Part shown: positions 18,101-27,802 of the stretch, piece after piece
Layout: the number at the start of each line of letters is the position of its first letter
Numbering within the stretch: the first letter of the stretch is position 1
From: Clostridia bacterium
Lineage (GTDB): Bacteria > Bacillota > Clostridia > Oscillospirales > CAG-272
NCBI GenBank assembly: GCA_017622085.1
Contig: JAGARU010000146.1
Span: 62,001 to 126,000, forward strand
DNA length: 64,000 bases
Direction: 5' to 3'
Notes under the pieces: generated by a model
What the model saw: only the letters and a program-made list of their open reading frames with translations
Database searches by the model: none
What the model was told of the DNA's origin: nothing
Translations under genes and position numbers: made by a program

Positions 18101-18370
18101 GATGCCGGGAACGATTGCGTCCGGACGCTCGTAGCGGAGGATCTTTGCAACGTACTCAAGGGTAAGGGGCTCCATGTAAACCTTATCCGCAATGGTGGTG
18201 TCGGTCATGATGGTAGCGGGATTGGAATTTACAAGGACGACCTCGTAGCCCTCTTCCTTCAGCGCAAGACACGCCTGGGTGCCTGCATAGTCAAATTCAG
18301 CCGCCTGACCGATTACAATGGGGCCGGAGCCGATAATAAGAATTTTTTTAAGATCTGTTCTTTTTGCCAT
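15197..18370 (-). CDS. carB: carbamoyl-phosphate synthase, large subunit
   Basis: Makes carbamoyl phosphate from bicarbonate, ATP and ammonia in three steps. The 1057-residue protein has the full duplicated synthetase: first ATP-grasp half (IIGSGPIVIGQAAEFDYAG at the N-terminus, LRPAFTLGGTGGG at about 170), the oligomerisation region, and a second half (LGAGPIRIGQGVEFDYS at about 554, VRPSFVLGGRAMQIV at about 705). A C-terminal MGS-like allosteric domain covers about 930-1057. Full length, no gap. The glutaminase subunit gene carA is not in this operon or window; it must be elsewhere, or free ammonia is used. It lies 26 bp after pyrC and 9 bp before pyrK. Confidence 0.97.
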   Translation of the reverse strand: MAKRTDLKKILIIGSGPIVIGQAAEFDYAGTQACLALKEEGYEVVLVNSNPATIMTDTTIADKVYMEPLTLEYVAKILRYERPDAIVPGIGGQTGLNLAMQLEKKGVLKECHTELLGTSSESIERAEDRELFKELCQSIGEPVIPSQITYNLEEAKRAAAEIGYPVVLRPAFTLGGTGGGFAYNEEELVEIGINAFKLSPVHQVLIEKSVKGYKEIEFEVMRDSADHAITICGMENIDPVGVHTGDSLVVAPIMTLSEHDKKMLNDSAIKIIRELKIEGGCNVQFALDPHSSQYYLIEVNPRVSRSSALASKASGYPIARVTAKIAVGMLLEDIKIANTNAAFEPRLDYCIAKLPRFPFDKFTAASNTLGTQMKATGEVMGIGSCLEECLLKGMRSLEIGVNHVYHHKFDNMSTEDILSYIHDFRDDNIYAIAELIYRGVTVEELYEITKITPYFLEAIKRIVDMEETLKANPNDLATLTAAKKMGFSDKYVARMWKCAELDVYRFRKEHNLFPVFKMVDTCHTGAYIPYFYSSYTGENASVLTDKKKIVVLGAGPIRIGQGVEFDYSTVHAVQTIKNAGYEAIIINNNPETVSTDYTTADKLYFEPLTPEDVMNIIEFEQPVGVIASLGGQTAINLADPLNERGVKIIGTDCAAIAKAEDRNQFENLLNEYNIPRAKGRAVTKIEDGVAAAAEIGYPVLVRPSFVLGGRAMQIVANEAQLRHYLKTAVEIDEDKPVLVDKYIIGKEVEVDAICDGRDVFVPGIMELVERTGVHSGDSISVYPTFSISDKVKGTILQYAKKLGLGIGIVGLYNIQFIVDKNDNVFIIEVNPRSSRTVPFLSKATGYSLADIATEVILGKSLKEQGIFDIYPAEKKRWYVKVPVFSYNKLRGLDAYLSPEMKSTGEAIGYDDVLYRALYKALQASGTHLQNYGTVFATIADADKEEALPLIRRFYDLGFNIEATEGTAAFLKANGIRTHVISKLSEGSEELADSIRQGHIAYIINTSNIGATDQIHDGHEIRKLATENNVTLFTSLDTVKVLLDVLDEITLRISTIDA

Positions 18371-18396
18371 AGATACCTCCGATATAGTTCCAAAGC

Positions 18397-19611
18397 TTAT
18401 TGCTTTTGATATACAATGTTACCGCCGCATACGGTGAGAAGATTCTCGCCGAAGAGGCGTTCTCCCTCAAAGGGAGTGGCGTGACCGGCGGAAAGGAATT
18501 CGGCCGGGTCGACGATAATTTCCTTGTTCAAGTCCCAAACGGACCAATCGTTACCCATGGGGATGCCGAAGCGCTCTCTTGGGTTGATGGCCAGAAGCCG
18601 TATCAGCCGATCCATAGAAAGAATGCCCGGCTTTACCAGCTTGGTATACAGAACTGGCAATGCGGTTTCAAGACCGACAATGCCGAAGGCGCTCTTTTCA
18701 AGACCCCGGGATTTTTCCTCGGCTGAGTGGGGCGCATGGTCAGTAGCGATCATATCGATGGTGCCGTCAAGGATGCCCTCAACGAGTGCTTCCCTGTCCT
18801 GCTTGTCCCGAAGGGGAGGATTCATTTTGAACCGTCCCTCCTCTCGGAGATCGCTGTCATCCATGACCAGGTAATGGGGGCCGGTCTCACAGGTAATATT
18901 GACGCCGTCCTTTTTGGCCTGGCGGATCAGCTCCACGCTTTCCTTGGCGGAAATATGGCAGACGTGATACGCACAGCCAATCTCCTTTACCAGCTCGATG
19001 TCGCGCTTGATCTGAAGATACTCGCTCTCCGAGCAGATACCCCGGTGGCCGTGGGCCTTGGCGTAAGCACCGTCGTGAATGTAGCCGCCGTGGAGCAGGT
19101 CGTTTACCTCGCAATGTGCAACGATCATTTTGCCGAGACGCTTAGCCTCCATCATGGCCTGTCGCATCATGGAATCACTCTGCACGCCGCGGCCGTCGTC
19201 GGAAAAGGCGATAACCTGATCAGCAATGGCGGACATGGCAGAAAGTGTCTCACCCCGCTGTCCTACGGTAATGGTTCCATAGGGATATACGTGAATGGAT
19301 GCATCCCGAGCAATAAGATCCGTTTGCATCCGGACGTTTTCCGGCGAATCCGGCGCGGGGTTCAGGTTGGGCATAGTGCAAACGGCGGTGTATCCACCTC
19401 TTGCCGCGGACGCACTGCCGCTTTTTATCGTCTCTTTATAAGAAAAGCCCGGCTCTCTGAAATGCACATGCACATCACAAAAACCGGGAAAAATAACGTA
19501 ATTATCCGCAATAGTAAAAAGACGAGCGGTGGGTTTAACGTCCTTTGCAGAGGACAAATCGGAAACGAAGGATGCTGCGTTTTTCAAATTCTGCATAACT
19601 TCTGCTTTCAT
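18397..19611 (-). CDS. pyrC: dihydroorotase
   Basis: Cyclises N-carbamoyl-aspartate to dihydroorotate. The 404-residue amidohydrolase carries the metal motif FCDVHVHFREPG (about 42-53), TMPNLNPAPDS (about 80-90), AHCEVND (about 154-160) and the catalytic DMIATDHAPHS (about 282-292). This is the longer, type I (B. subtilis PyrC-like) class. I set the start at the ATG at 19611 because an AAAGGAG site lies 8 bp upstream. The open frame runs 57 codons further upstream through the structured leader and should not be taken as coding. First gene of the pyr operon. Confidence 0.95.
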   Translation of the reverse strand: MKAEVMQNLKNAASFVSDLSSAKDVKPTARLFTIADNYVIFPGFCDVHVHFREPGFSYKETIKSGSASAARGGYTAVCTMPNLNPAPDSPENVRMQTDLIARDASIHVYPYGTITVGQRGETLSAMSAIADQVIAFSDDGRGVQSDSMMRQAMMEAKRLGKMIVAHCEVNDLLHGGYIHDGAYAKAHGHRGICSESEYLQIKRDIELVKEIGCAYHVCHISAKESVELIRQAKKDGVNITCETGPHYLVMDDSDLREEGRFKMNPPLRDKQDREALVEGILDGTIDMIATDHAPHSAEEKSRGLEKSAFGIVGLETALPVLYTKLVKPGILSMDRLIRLLAINPRERFGIPMGNDWSVWDLNKEIIVDPAEFLSAGHATPFEGERLFGENLLTVCGGNIVYQKQ

Positions 19612-19635
19612 CGTAATCTCCTTTGCAATTTTCAT

Positions 19636-19747
19636 AAAAAAAGCCTCGCCCGAGGACAAGACCATAGACCCGTATATGACGCCATCCGCCTTGGGATGAC
19701 AGGGTTTTTGCCATCTTGTCAACATCACGGTATCAGCTGAACGCTTT
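19636..19747 (-). promoter_or_regulatory. structured 5' leader of the pyrimidine operon (possible attenuator)
   Basis: Between promoter and pyrC the transcript can fold into three nested helices: GACAAGA/TCTTGTC (19714-19720 with 19655-19661), ACCC/GGGT (19702-19705 with 19668-19671), and GTCATCC/GGATGGC (19694-19700 with 19681-19687). A short GC hairpin (CCTC-GGGC-GAGG, 19644-19655) and seven T residues follow, 25 nt before the pyrC start codon. The last base of the outer helix overlaps the terminator stem, so mutually exclusive folding is possible. It lacks the PyrR-binding loop spacing (GUCC-NGN-GAGGCU), and no pyrR is nearby. The ligand or protein is unknown. Confidence 0.55.
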
Positions 19748-19753
19748 TCCAAT

Positions 19754-19782
19754 ATTATAACACTTTTTACCCCTGTTGTCAA
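19754..19782 (-). promoter_or_regulatory. promoter of the pyrimidine operon
   Basis: Consensus sigma-A promoter on the minus strand: TTGACA (19777-19782), 17 bp, TATAAT (19754-19759). It is about 140 bp upstream of pyrC. Confidence 0.9.
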
Positions 19783-19809
19783 CAGATTTCAACCCTCTTC
19801 CCTTCGTGT

Positions 19810-19848
19810 TTTTAGAGAAAAAGCGGCAAGATTTCTCTTGCCGCTTTG
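19810..19848 (-). terminator. terminator of the purine operon
   Basis: A 12 bp stem (AAAGCGGCAAGA / TCTTGCCGCTTT) lies 5 bp beyond the fhs stop, with T-rich sequence following on the minus strand. It separates the purine operon from the pyrimidine promoter. Confidence 0.85.
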
Positions 19849-19853
19849 TTGAT

Positions 19854-21527
19854 TTAGAACAGACCGGAAATTTTTCCGTTTTCGTCTACGTCGATGCGGT
19901 TGGCCGCAGGAACCTTAGGCAAACCGGGCATGGTCATAATGTCTCCTGTGAGGGCTACAATGAAGCCAGCGCCGGCCGAAACCTTTACGTTGCGAACGGT
20001 AACGGTGAAGCCTTCCGGTGCACCAAGCTTAGTAGCATCGTCAGAGAAGCTGTACTGCGTTTTTGCCATACATACGGGCAGATGATCGAAGCCGAGGGAA
20101 GCAAGCTTGGCGATCTCCTTTTTAGCCGCAGGAGCAAAAGTAACGCCCTCGCCGCCGTATACGCGGCGGACGATAGTCTCGATCTTTTCCTCGATGGTAC
20201 CATCCAGCTCATAGCTGAAGGAGAAGTCGTTCTCCTCTTCGCAAAGACGCACGACCTCTTCGGCCAGAGCCACACCGCCGTTGCCGCCATCGGCCCAAAC
20301 AGTGGAGAGAACCACGTTAACGCCGAGCGCACGGCACTTTTCGATTACCAGCTCGATCTCCGCATCCGTATCCGTGGGGAAACGGTTAACGGCTACCACG
20401 CAGGGGAGCTTATACACGTTTTTGATATTGGAAACGTGACGGAGGAGATTGGGAATTCCCTTTTCAAGAGACTCCAGATTCTCCGTGCCAAGCTCAGTTT
20501 TGGGAGTTCCGCCGTGCATCTTGAGTGCGCGGACGGTGGCTACTACTACAACGGCGCTGGGGGTAAGGCCGGCATAGCGGCACTTGATATCAAGGAACTT
20601 TTCCGCGCCCAGATCCGCACCGAAGCCTGCCTCGGTGATGGCATAGTCGCTGAGCCTCATAGCCATCTTGGTGGCGATAACGGAGTTACAGCCGTGGGCA
20701 ATGTTTGCGAAGGGGCCGCCGTGCACGAAGGCGGGCGTTCCCTCCAAGGTCTGAACCAGATTGGGCTTGAGGGCGTCCTTAAGCAGGGCGGCCATAGCAC
20801 CCACGGCGTTCAGATCGCCTGCAGTAACGGGCTTTTCATCGTAGGTATAGGCTACCACGATGCGAGCAAGACGTTCCTTCAGATCGCTGATGGAATTTGC
20901 AAGGCAGAATACCGCCATAATCTCGGAGGCAACGGTAATATCGAAACCATCCTCACGGGGCACGCCGTTGACACGGCCGCCAAGACCGTCGGTTACGTAG
21001 CGGAGCTGACGGTCGTTCATATCCACGCAACGCTTCCAGGTGATGCGACGGGGATCGATGTTCAGAGCATTTCCCTGATAGATGTGGTTATCCAGCATGG
21101 CGGCCAGCAGGTTGTTGGCAGCGCCAATGGCGTGGAAGTCTCCGGTAAAGTGAAGGTTGATATCCTCCATGGGAACGACCTGGGCATATCCGCCGCCAGT
21201 CGCACCGCCCTTGATACCGAACACGGGACCAAGAGAAGGCTCGCGGAGAGCAACGGCACAGTTTTTGCCGATCTTACGCATACCGTCGGCCAAGCCGATG
21301 GTCGTGGTGGTCTTACCCTCGCCTGCAGGAGTGGGGGTGATCGCGGTAACGAGGATCAGCTTGCCATCCTTGCGGTCGGAGTCGTTCAAGAGAGAGTAAT
21401 CTACCTTTGCTTTGTACTTTCCGTACTGTTCCAGATACTGCTCGTCTACACCGGCCACCTTGGCGATCTCGGTGATGGGCTGCATTTTGGCGGCCTGAGC
21501 AATTTCAATGTCGGTTAAAAATGCCAT
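19854..21527 (-). CDS. fhs: formate-tetrahydrofolate ligase
   Basis: ATP-dependent formation of 10-formyl-THF from formate and THF, in the cytosol. The 557-residue protein has the usual length, with the ATP P-loop [14 protein letters not shown] (about 67-80), [15 protein letters not shown] (about 103-117) and [13 protein letters not shown] (about 130-142). Its ATG overlaps the purL stop by one base (TAATG), and the Shine-Dalgarno AAAGGAG lies in the last purL codons. As last gene of the purine operon it makes the formyl donor used by PurN and AICAR formyltransferase. The acetyl-CoA pathway is another role of this enzyme, but the context points to purines. Confidence 0.97.
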   Translation of the reverse strand: MAFLTDIEIAQAAKMQPITEIAKVAGVDEQYLEQYGKYKAKVDYSLLNDSDRKDGKLILVTAITPTPAGEGKTTTTIGLADGMRKIGKNCAVALREPSLGPVFGIKGGATGGGYAQVVPMEDINLHFTGDFHAIGAANNLLAAMLDNHIYQGNALNIDPRRITWKRCVDMNDRQLRYVTDGLGGRVNGVPREDGFDITVASEIMAVFCLANSISDLKERLARIVVAYTYDEKPVTAGDLNAVGAMAALLKDALKPNLVQTLEGTPAFVHGGPFANIAHGCNSVIATKMAMRLSDYAITEAGFGADLGAEKFLDIKCRYAGLTPSAVVVVATVRALKMHGGTPKTELGTENLESLEKGIPNLLRHVSNIKNVYKLPCVVAVNRFPTDTDAEIELVIEKCRALGVNVVLSTVWADGGNGGVALAEEVVRLCEEENDFSFSYELDGTIEEKIETIVRRVYGGEGVTFAPAAKKEIAKLASLGFDHLPVCMAKTQYSFSDDATKLGAPEGFTVTVRNVKVSAGAGFIVALTGDIMTMPGLPKVPAANRIDVDENGKISGLF

Positions 21528-24500
21528 TATTTTACTCCTTTGAAGTATTTCACGGCGGACTCGAACATCTTCATGTCGAAGGCTCCGTCTACGTTCTTAT
21601 AGAGGCCGTTGCCGATACGCTCGCTATGTCCCATCTTACCGAACACGCGGCCGTCGGGAGAGGTGATACCCTCAATGGCGGCGATGGAGCCGTTGGGATT
21701 GAACTGGATATCGTCGGTAGCGTGACCGTCAAGGTCCACGTACTGGGTTGCGATCTGACCGTTGGCGGCAAGCTGACGAACCAGTTCGTCGGAGGCGAGG
21801 AAGCGTCCCTCACCATGGGAGATAGCAACGGTATAAATATCGCCTACATTGGTAGCGGCAAGCCAGGGAGACTTATTGGATGCAATTCTGGTACGAACCA
21901 GCTTGGACTGGTGGCGAGAGATGGTATTAAAGGTAAGAGTTGCGGAATTTTCATCGGTATCGATGATCTTGCCGTAGGGCACAAGTCCCAGCTTAATGAG
22001 AGCCTGGAATCCGTTACAGATACCGCACATCAAGCCGTCGCGGTCGTTAAGCAGGGTGTGCACACCCTCTTTGATGGCCTCATTGCGGAAGAAGGCCATG
22101 ATGAACTTGCCGGAGCCATCGGGCTCGTCACCGCCGGAGAAGCCACCGGGAACAAAAATCATCTGCGCGTCCTTCAGCTCCTTGGCGAAGGTCTCAACCG
22201 AGGCGGAAATGCCGGCAGCAGACAGGTTATTGATCACCATGATCTTAGCATCGGCACCGGCATCACGCATGACCTTGGCGGTATCGTACTCACAGTTGGT
22301 GCCGGGGAATACGGGGATGAGCACCTTGGGACGGGCGTTCAGGATGGCGGGAGCGGCGCGGGTCTCTGCGTTATAGGAGAAGGTTTCGATCTTAGTCTTG
22401 GGAGCGTTGGTATGAATGGGGTATACGCTCTCCAGCTTTTCCTCATAGAGAGCATCCAGATGAGCCATATCCAGCTTCTCTTCCCCATAGGTGATAGCAC
22501 CGTCATCAGTGAAGGTACCCACGGTCTGTCCTTCGGTATCGGCATCTACCTCCAGAAGGAATGCGCCGTAGCAATAGCCGAAGATATCGTTGACCGACAG
22601 AGCGGAATCAAGGAAGCGGAAGCCGAGGCCGTTACCGATACACATCTTATATACGGCTTCTGCCATACCGCCCATGGTGGGAGTATATGCGGAATACACC
22701 TTACCCGCACGCATCATGGCGGTTACCTTGCGGAAAGTTTCCATTAAGGATGCGGGATTGGGCAGTCCGTTTTCATCATACTTGGGGCAAAGACAGATCA
22801 GCTTATGGCCCGCGGCCTTGGCGTCGTTAGAGATGACCTCGGTGGTCTTGCCGGTGGTTACGGCAAAGGAAACCAGCGTGGGAGGAACGTCCAGCTGCTC
22901 GAAGGAGCCGCTCATGGAGTCCTTACCGCCGATGGAGGCAATGCCCAGATCCAGCTGAGCCTTGAAGGAGCCAAGGAGGGCGGCCAGAGGCTTGCCCCAT
23001 CTTGCGGCGTCACGGCCGGGCTTTTCAAAGTATTCCTGGAAGGTAAGGTACACGTCCTCGAAGGATGCGCCGGTGGCGATCATCTTGGAAACGCTCTCTA
23101 CAACAGCGAGGTAAGCGCCGTGGTAGGGGCTTTTAGAGGTAATGAAGGGATTGTAGCCCCATGCCATATAAGAGCAATCGTCCGTGTGCTTCTGCTCAAC
23201 GGAGATCTTATGAACCATAGCCTGAATGGGGGTGCGCTGGTGCTTACCGCCGAAGGGCATCAGCACAGTGCCGGCTCCGATGGTGGAGTCAAAGCGCTCG
23301 GAAAGACCGCGCTTGGAGCAGACATTAAGGTCGGAAACCAGCTCCTCATAAGCCTTGGTAAAGTTATCCACGGGTGCTTTTGCGTAGCACTCGGGCTTAA
23401 CGGGGGCAATATCGATATGCTTTTCTGCACCGTTGGAGTTCAAGAACTCACGAGAGAGGTCAACGATGGTCTTTCCATTCCAATGCATACGGAGTCTGGG
23501 CTCTTCGGTTACGTGAGCAACCACGGTTGCCTCCAGGTTTTCGCTGAGGGCGAGAGCCATAAAGGCCTCGGCATCCTTGGGCTCTACAACAACGGCCATA
23601 CGCTCCTGAGACTCGCTGATGGCAAGCTCGGTGCCGTCAAGACCCTCGTATTTCTTGGGAACGGCATTCAGATCGATATCAAGGCCGTCGGCCAGCTCGC
23701 CTACGGCAACGGATACGCCGCCGGCGCCGAAGTCGTTACAGCGCTTGATCATGCGGGTCGCCTCGGGATTGCGGAAGAGACGCTGGAGCTTTCTCTCCTC
23801 GGGTGCGTTACCCTTCTGCACCTCAGCGCCGCAAGTCTCAACGGACTGAAGGTTATGTGCCTTGGAGGAACCGGTTGCGCCGCCGATACCGTCACGACCG
23901 GTACGGCCACCGAGAAGGATAACTACGTCACCGTCCTCGGGACGCTCTCGGCGAACGTTCTCTGCGGGAGCGGCAGCAATAACGGCACCGATCTCCATGC
24001 GCTTTGCGGCGTAGCCGTCGTGGTAAACCTCGTCTACCATGCCGGTTGCAAGACCGATCTGGTTACCGTAGGAGGAGTAGCCAGCGGCGGCGGTGGTTAC
24101 GATCTTACGCTGGGGAAGCTTACCCTTAATAGTCTCGGAAACGGGCTTCAGGGGATCGGCCGCGCCGGTTACGCGCATAGCTGCGTAAACGTAGGAGCGT
24201 CCGGACAGAGGGTCACGGATGGCACCGCCGATGCAGGTGGCTGCGCCACCAAAGGGCTCGATTTCCGTGGGGTGATTATGGGTCTCGTTCTTGAAGAGGA
24301 GGAGCCAGGGCTCTTTTACGCCGTCCGCCTCGATCTCGATCTTGACGGTGCAGGCATTGATCTCCTCGGACTCGTCCAGCTTATCAAGCAGGCCCTTCTG
24401 CTTCAGATACTTGGTGGCAAGAGTCGCAATATCCATCAGATTGATGGGCTTGGTGCGGCCAAGCTGGCGTCGAACCTCTACGTACTCATTATACGCATCT

Positions 24501-25225
24501 TCCAACAGCTTATCCTCAAACGTTACATTATCGATGGTGGTAAGGAAGGTGGTATGACGGCAATGGTCGGACCAATAGGTATCGATCATGCGGATCTCGG
24601 TAATGGTGGGGTCGCGCTTTTCCGATGCAAAGTACTTCTGGCAGAAGGCAATATCATCGGCATCCATAGCGAGACCGTACTTGGCAACGAAGGCCTTAAG
24701 CTCATCGGCGTTCAGCTGAAGGAAGCCGTGGAGGGTTTCAACCTCGGTAGGAATCTCGTAGTTTGCAAGGAGGGTTTCGGGCATAGCAAGTGCCGCCTCA
24801 CGTGCTTCTACGGGGTTGATTACGTACTTTTTGATCTCGGCAAGATCGGCATCCGTGAGAGCTCCGTCAAGGACATACACCTTTGCGGTACGGATGGTGG
24901 GACGGTCGCCCTGGGAGATAATCTGGATGCACTGTGCGGCAGAGTCGGCGCGCTGGTCAAACTGGCCGGGAAGATACTCTACAGCGAAAACGGTGCTTCC
25001 CTCCGCCTTCAGCTCGGGATAGGTGATATCCAGCTGAGGCTCGGAAAATACGGTTCGGGAGGCCTCTGCAAACAGGTCGGCAGAAATGTTTTCGGCATCG
25101 TAGCGGTTTATAATGCGCACGCCGGTCAGACCTTCAATGCCGATCAGATTTTTAAGCTCGGCCAAAAGAGCATGAGCCTCATGGGCAAGCTCCGGCTTCT
25201 TTTCAACAAATATACGGTAAACCAT
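21527..25225 (-). CDS. purL: phosphoribosylformylglycinamidine synthase, single-chain
   Basis: Converts FGAR to FGAM with ATP and glutamine. This 1232-residue protein fuses what many Firmicutes encode as PurS, PurL and PurQ. An N-terminal PurS-like part covers about 1-200. The duplicated synthetase core contains [13 protein letters not shown] (about 222-234), [20 protein letters not shown] (about 300-319) and GGKDSMSG (about 765-772). A C-terminal class I glutaminase (from about 975) has [10 protein letters not shown], the nucleophile motif [11 protein letters not shown] (about 1090-1100) and a terminal His/Glu. A clean GGAGGATAA site precedes the ATG. It lies 4 bp after purD and overlaps fhs by one base. 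Confidence 0.97.
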   Translation of the reverse strand: MVYRIFVEKKPELAHEAHALLAELKNLIGIEGLTGVRIINRYDAENISADLFAEASRTVFSEPQLDITYPELKAEGSTVFAVEYLPGQFDQRADSAAQCIQIISQGDRPTIRTAKVYVLDGALTDADLAEIKKYVINPVEAREAALAMPETLLANYEIPTEVETLHGFLQLNADELKAFVAKYGLAMDADDIAFCQKYFASEKRDPTITEIRMIDTYWSDHCRHTTFLTTIDNVTFEDKLLEDAYNEYVEVRRQLGRTKPINLMDIATLATKYLKQKGLLDKLDESEEINACTVKIEIEADGVKEPWLLLFKNETHNHPTEIEPFGGAATCIGGAIRDPLSGRSYVYAAMRVTGAADPLKPVSETIKGKLPQRKIVTTAAAGYSSYGNQIGLATGMVDEVYHDGYAAKRMEIGAVIAAAPAENVRRERPEDGDVVILLGGRTGRDGIGGATGSSKAHNLQSVETCGAEVQKGNAPEERKLQRLFRNPEATRMIKRCNDFGAGGVSVAVGELADGLDIDLNAVPKKYEGLDGTELAISESQERMAVVVEPKDAEAFMALALSENLEATVVAHVTEEPRLRMHWNGKTIVDLSREFLNSNGAEKHIDIAPVKPECYAKAPVDNFTKAYEELVSDLNVCSKRGLSERFDSTIGAGTVLMPFGGKHQRTPIQAMVHKISVEQKHTDDCSYMAWGYNPFITSKSPYHGAYLAVVESVSKMIATGASFEDVYLTFQEYFEKPGRDAARWGKPLAALLGSFKAQLDLGIASIGGKDSMSGSFEQLDVPPTLVSFAVTTGKTTEVISNDAKAAGHKLICLCPKYDENGLPNPASLMETFRKVTAMMRAGKVYSAYTPTMGGMAEAVYKMCIGNGLGFRFLDSALSVNDIFGYCYGAFLLEVDADTEGQTVGTFTDDGAITYGEEKLDMAHLDALYEEKLESVYPIHTNAPKTKIETFSYNAETRAAPAILNARPKVLIPVFPGTNCEYDTAKVMRDAGADAKIMVINNLSAAGISASVETFAKELKDAQMIFVPGGFSGGDEPDGSGKFIMAFFRNEAIKEGVHTLLNDRDGLMCGICNGFQALIKLGLVPYGKIIDTDENSATLTFNTISRHQSKLVRTRIASNKSPWLAATNVGDIYTVAISHGEGRFLASDELVRQLAANGQIATQYVDLDGHATDDIQFNPNGSIAAIEGITSPDGRVFGKMGHSERIGNGLYKNVDGAFDMKMFESAVKYFKGVK

Positions 25226-25229
25226 CCGG

Positions 25230-26504
25230 TTATTTATCCTCCTTCAAAGCTTTCATGGCTCTTGCGCCGATGTCGTGGCGGAAGAACGCGTTATCAAAGT
25301 GAATTTCGTTTACGTAGGAATAGGCCTTCTCAATGGCGGCAGGAAGATTCTCTGCCGTGGCGGTAACGCCCAACACGCGGCCGCCGGAGGTAAGGAGCTT
25401 ACCGTCCTTCAATGCGGCACCGGCTACGTACACGTTTTGTGCACGGGAAGCGGGAATCGTGATCTCGTAACCCTTTTCGTACGCGGTGGGATAGCCCTCG
25501 GAGGCCATGATAACACAACAGGCGGCGCCGGTGGAGAACTTGACCTCAACCTCGGAAAGGCGCTCCTCGGTAACGGCCTGCATCACGGTAAGGAGGTCAC
25601 TTTCAAGCAGGGGCAGGACAACCTGGGTTTCGGGGTCACCGAAGCGGCAGTTATACTCGATTACCTTGGGGCCGTTCGGGGTGAGCATGAGACCGAAGTA
25701 GAGACAGCCCTTGAAGGTTCTGCCCTCGGCATTCATGGCATTCATGGTCGGCAGGAAGATGGTCTCCATGCAGGTGGAGGCAATATCCGCAGTATAGTAG
25801 GGGTTGGGAGCAATGGTTCCCATGCCACCGGTGTTAAGGCCGGTATCATGATCCCCTGCCCGCTTATGGTCCATGGAGGAAACCATGGGAACGACGGTTT
25901 TACCGTCGGTAAAGGCGAGGACGGAAACCTCGGGGCCGGTGAGGAACTCTTCAATTACAATGTGGTCGCCACTCTTGCCGAACACCTTATCCTCCATCAT
26001 GGAGCGGACGGCGTCCTTGGCCTCGTCGCGGGTCATGGCGATAATAACGCCCTTACCAAGCGCCAGGCCGTCGGCCTTGATAACGGTGGGAATGGGGGCG
26101 CTCTCAAGATAAGCAAGTGCCGCATCCATATCATCGAAGACCTCGTAGGCGGCGGTGGGAATGCCGTATTTCTTCATCAGGTTCTTGGAGAAGACCTTAC
26201 TTCCCTCAATGATTGCCGCATTGGCACGAGGGCCGAAGCAAGGAATGCCCTTGGCCTCCAAGGCATCCACGGCACCGAGCACCAGGGGATCGTCGGGTGC
26301 AACGATGGCGTAATCGATCTTATTTTCTGTGGCGAAAGCAACGATGGCGTCGATATCCTTAGCACCGATATTTACGCACTGGGCATCTGCGGCGATACCG
26401 CCGTTGCCGGGGAGAGCGTAAATTGCTTCAACCGACTTGTTTTCTTTTACTTTTTTGATGATGGCGTGTTCTCTTCCGCCACCGCCGACAACAAGTACTT
26501 TCAT
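25230..26504 (-). CDS. purD: phosphoribosylamine-glycine ligase (GAR synthetase)
   Basis: Joins phosphoribosylamine and glycine with ATP to form GAR. The 424-residue ATP-grasp enzyme begins with MKVLVVGGGGREHAI and contains the conserved KADGLALGKGVIIA loop (about 141-154), GPEVSVLAFTDG (about 191-202), NTGGMGTIAPNP (about 226-237) and EYNCRFGDPETQ (about 282-293). I took the ATG at 26504 with a GGAAGAAGAAAG site. It follows AICAR formyltransferase after an 84 bp spacer holding two hairpins. Confidence 0.97.
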   Translation of the reverse strand: MKVLVVGGGGREHAIIKKVKENKSVEAIYALPGNGGIAADAQCVNIGAKDIDAIVAFATENKIDYAIVAPDDPLVLGAVDALEAKGIPCFGPRANAAIIEGSKVFSKNLMKKYGIPTAAYEVFDDMDAALAYLESAPIPTVIKADGLALGKGVIIAMTRDEAKDAVRSMMEDKVFGKSGDHIVIEEFLTGPEVSVLAFTDGKTVVPMVSSMDHKRAGDHDTGLNTGGMGTIAPNPYYTADIASTCMETIFLPTMNAMNAEGRTFKGCLYFGLMLTPNGPKVIEYNCRFGDPETQVVLPLLESDLLTVMQAVTEERLSEVEVKFSTGAACCVIMASEGYPTAYEKGYEITIPASRAQNVYVAGAALKDGKLLTSGGRVLGVTATAENLPAAIEKAYSYVNEIHFDNAFFRHDIGARAMKALKEDK

Positions 26505-26543
26505 TCTTTCTTCTTCCCTTTCTGTTGGATTTGGAAGCATTAT

Positions 26544-26579
26544 CCCCACATGGGGTGCCCGAAAGGGGTGCTTTCGGGC
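26544..26579. repeat. paired hairpins between AICAR formyltransferase and purD
   Basis: Two adjacent perfect inverted repeats: CCCCA-CA-TGGGG (26544-26555) and GCCCGAAAG-GGGTG-CTTTCGGGC (26557-26579). No T-run follows on the transcribed strand, so they look like RNA-processing or partial-attenuation structures inside the operon rather than full terminators. Confidence 0.55.
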
Positions 26580-26588
26580 AAATCTGTC

Positions 26589-27773
26589 TTAGTGGTGGAA
26601 CAGGCGCATGCCGGTGAAGGCCATAACCATGTTGTTCTTATCGCACTCAGCGATAACAAGATCGTCACGGATGGATCCGCCGGGCTCGGCAACGTAGGTT
26701 ACGCCGGAGGCAAAGGCGCGCTTGATGTTATCTGCGAAGGGGAAGAAAGCGTCCGAGGCAAGAGCCACGCCGGAGAAGCCGGCAAGCCATTCCGCACGCT
26801 CTTTTGCGGTGATGGGGGCGGGCTGCTCGGTGAAGTAGTTCTGCCAGATACCATCTGCGCAAACGTCCTCTTCGTTGCCGTTGATGTAGCCATCAATAAC
26901 GTTGTCACGTTCGGGACGACCCATGGTGGGGATGAAGGGGAGATTCAGCGCCTTGGGGTGCTGGCGCATAAGCCAGGTATCGGCCTTGGTACCAGCAAGT
27001 CTGGTACAATGGATACGGCTCTGCTGACCTGCGCCAACGCCGATAGCCTGGCCATCGATGGCGTAGCATACGGAGTTGGACTGGGTATATTTAAGGGTGA
27101 TCAGTGCCACGATCAGGTCACGTTTTGCGGACTCGGGCAGATCCTTATTTGCGGTAACGATATTCTCAAGCAGGTGCTCGCCGATCTTAAACTCGTTTCT
27201 TCCCTGTTCAAAGGTGATACCGTACACATCCTTAGTCTCGATGGGTGCGGGCTTATAGTTGGGATCAATCTGTACGATGTTATAGCCGCCCTTGCGCTTA
27301 CCCTTGAGGATCTCGAGAGCCTCGGGCTCGTAGCCGGGAGCGATGATTCCGTCGGAAACCTCGCGAGCGAGGAGCTTAGCGGTGGTAACGTCACAAACGT
27401 CGGACAGGGCTACCCAGTCACCGAAGGAGCAAAGACGGTCGGTGCCGCGGGCGCGAACGTAGGCACACGCGAGGGGGGACTCGTCAAGTCCCTCAAAGCC
27501 GTCAACGAAGCAAGCCTTCTTGAGGGAGTCGCTGAGCGGAAGGCCAACGGCGGCGGAAGTGGGAGAAACGTGCTTGAAGGAGGTTGCGGCGGGAAGGCCA
27601 AGGGCTTCCTTCAGCTCCTTAACCAGCTGCCAGGAGTTGAATGCGTCAAGGAAGTTGATGTAGCCGGGGCGACCGTTCAAAACAGTGATGGGAAGCTCGC
27701 TGCCGTCCTTCATAAAGATGCGGGAGGGCTTCTGGTTGGGGTTACAGCCGTATTTAAGTTCAAATTCGTTCAT
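26589..27773 (-). CDS. stand-alone AICAR formyltransferase
   Basis: Formylates AICAR with 10-formyl-THF to FAICAR. The 394-residue protein matches only the transformylase part of bifunctional PurH, with LKYGCNPNQKPSRIF at the N-terminus, the catalytic-region motif ATSFKHVSPTSAAVGLPLSD (about 81-100), TQSNSVCYAIDGQAIGVGAGQQSR (Lys replaced by an SN context) and SDAFFPFADNI. The MGS-like cyclohydrolase domain of normal PurH (about 510 residues) is absent, and that activity is supplied by the separate gene at 28282-28998. I chose the ATG at 27773 for its GGAGATAATT site. Such stand-alone formyltransferases are known in Clostridia. Confidence 0.93.
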   Translation of the reverse strand: MNEFELKYGCNPNQKPSRIFMKDGSELPITVLNGRPGYINFLDAFNSWQLVKELKEALGLPAATSFKHVSPTSAAVGLPLSDSLKKACFVDGFEGLDESPLACAYVRARGTDRLCSFGDWVALSDVCDVTTAKLLAREVSDGIIAPGYEPEALEILKGKRKGGYNIVQIDPNYKPAPIETKDVYGITFEQGRNEFKIGEHLLENIVTANKDLPESAKRDLIVALITLKYTQSNSVCYAIDGQAIGVGAGQQSRIHCTRLAGTKADTWLMRQHPKALNLPFIPTMGRPERDNVIDGYINGNEEDVCADGIWQNYFTEQPAPITAKERAEWLAGFSGVALASDAFFPFADNIKRAFASGVTYVAEPGGSIRDDLVIAECDKNNMVMAFTGMRLFHH

Positions 27774-27802
27774 AATTATCTCCTTGTTGTTTGACATTCA
27801 AT

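Noticed and set aside
19644-19657. PyrR-binding loop in the pyr leader (GTCC...GAGGCT)
   Set aside because: The spacing between GTCC and GAGGCT is six bases rather than the three of the consensus, and no pyrR is nearby.
19612-19782. An N-terminal extension of dihydroorotase through the leader
   Set aside because: It would translate the promoter, the structured leader and the T-run; the downstream ATG has a proper ribosome site.
26544-26579. Transcription terminator inside the purine operon
   Set aside because: Perfect hairpins but no following T-run on the transcribed strand, and purD and purL continue the operon.
22805-27794. Very long open frames on the plus strand (839 and 853 codons) opposite purL, purD and AICAR formyltransferase
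   Set aside because: They lie exactly opposite well-recognised enzymes, lack ribosome sites and any family motif, and arise from codon bias on the true strand.
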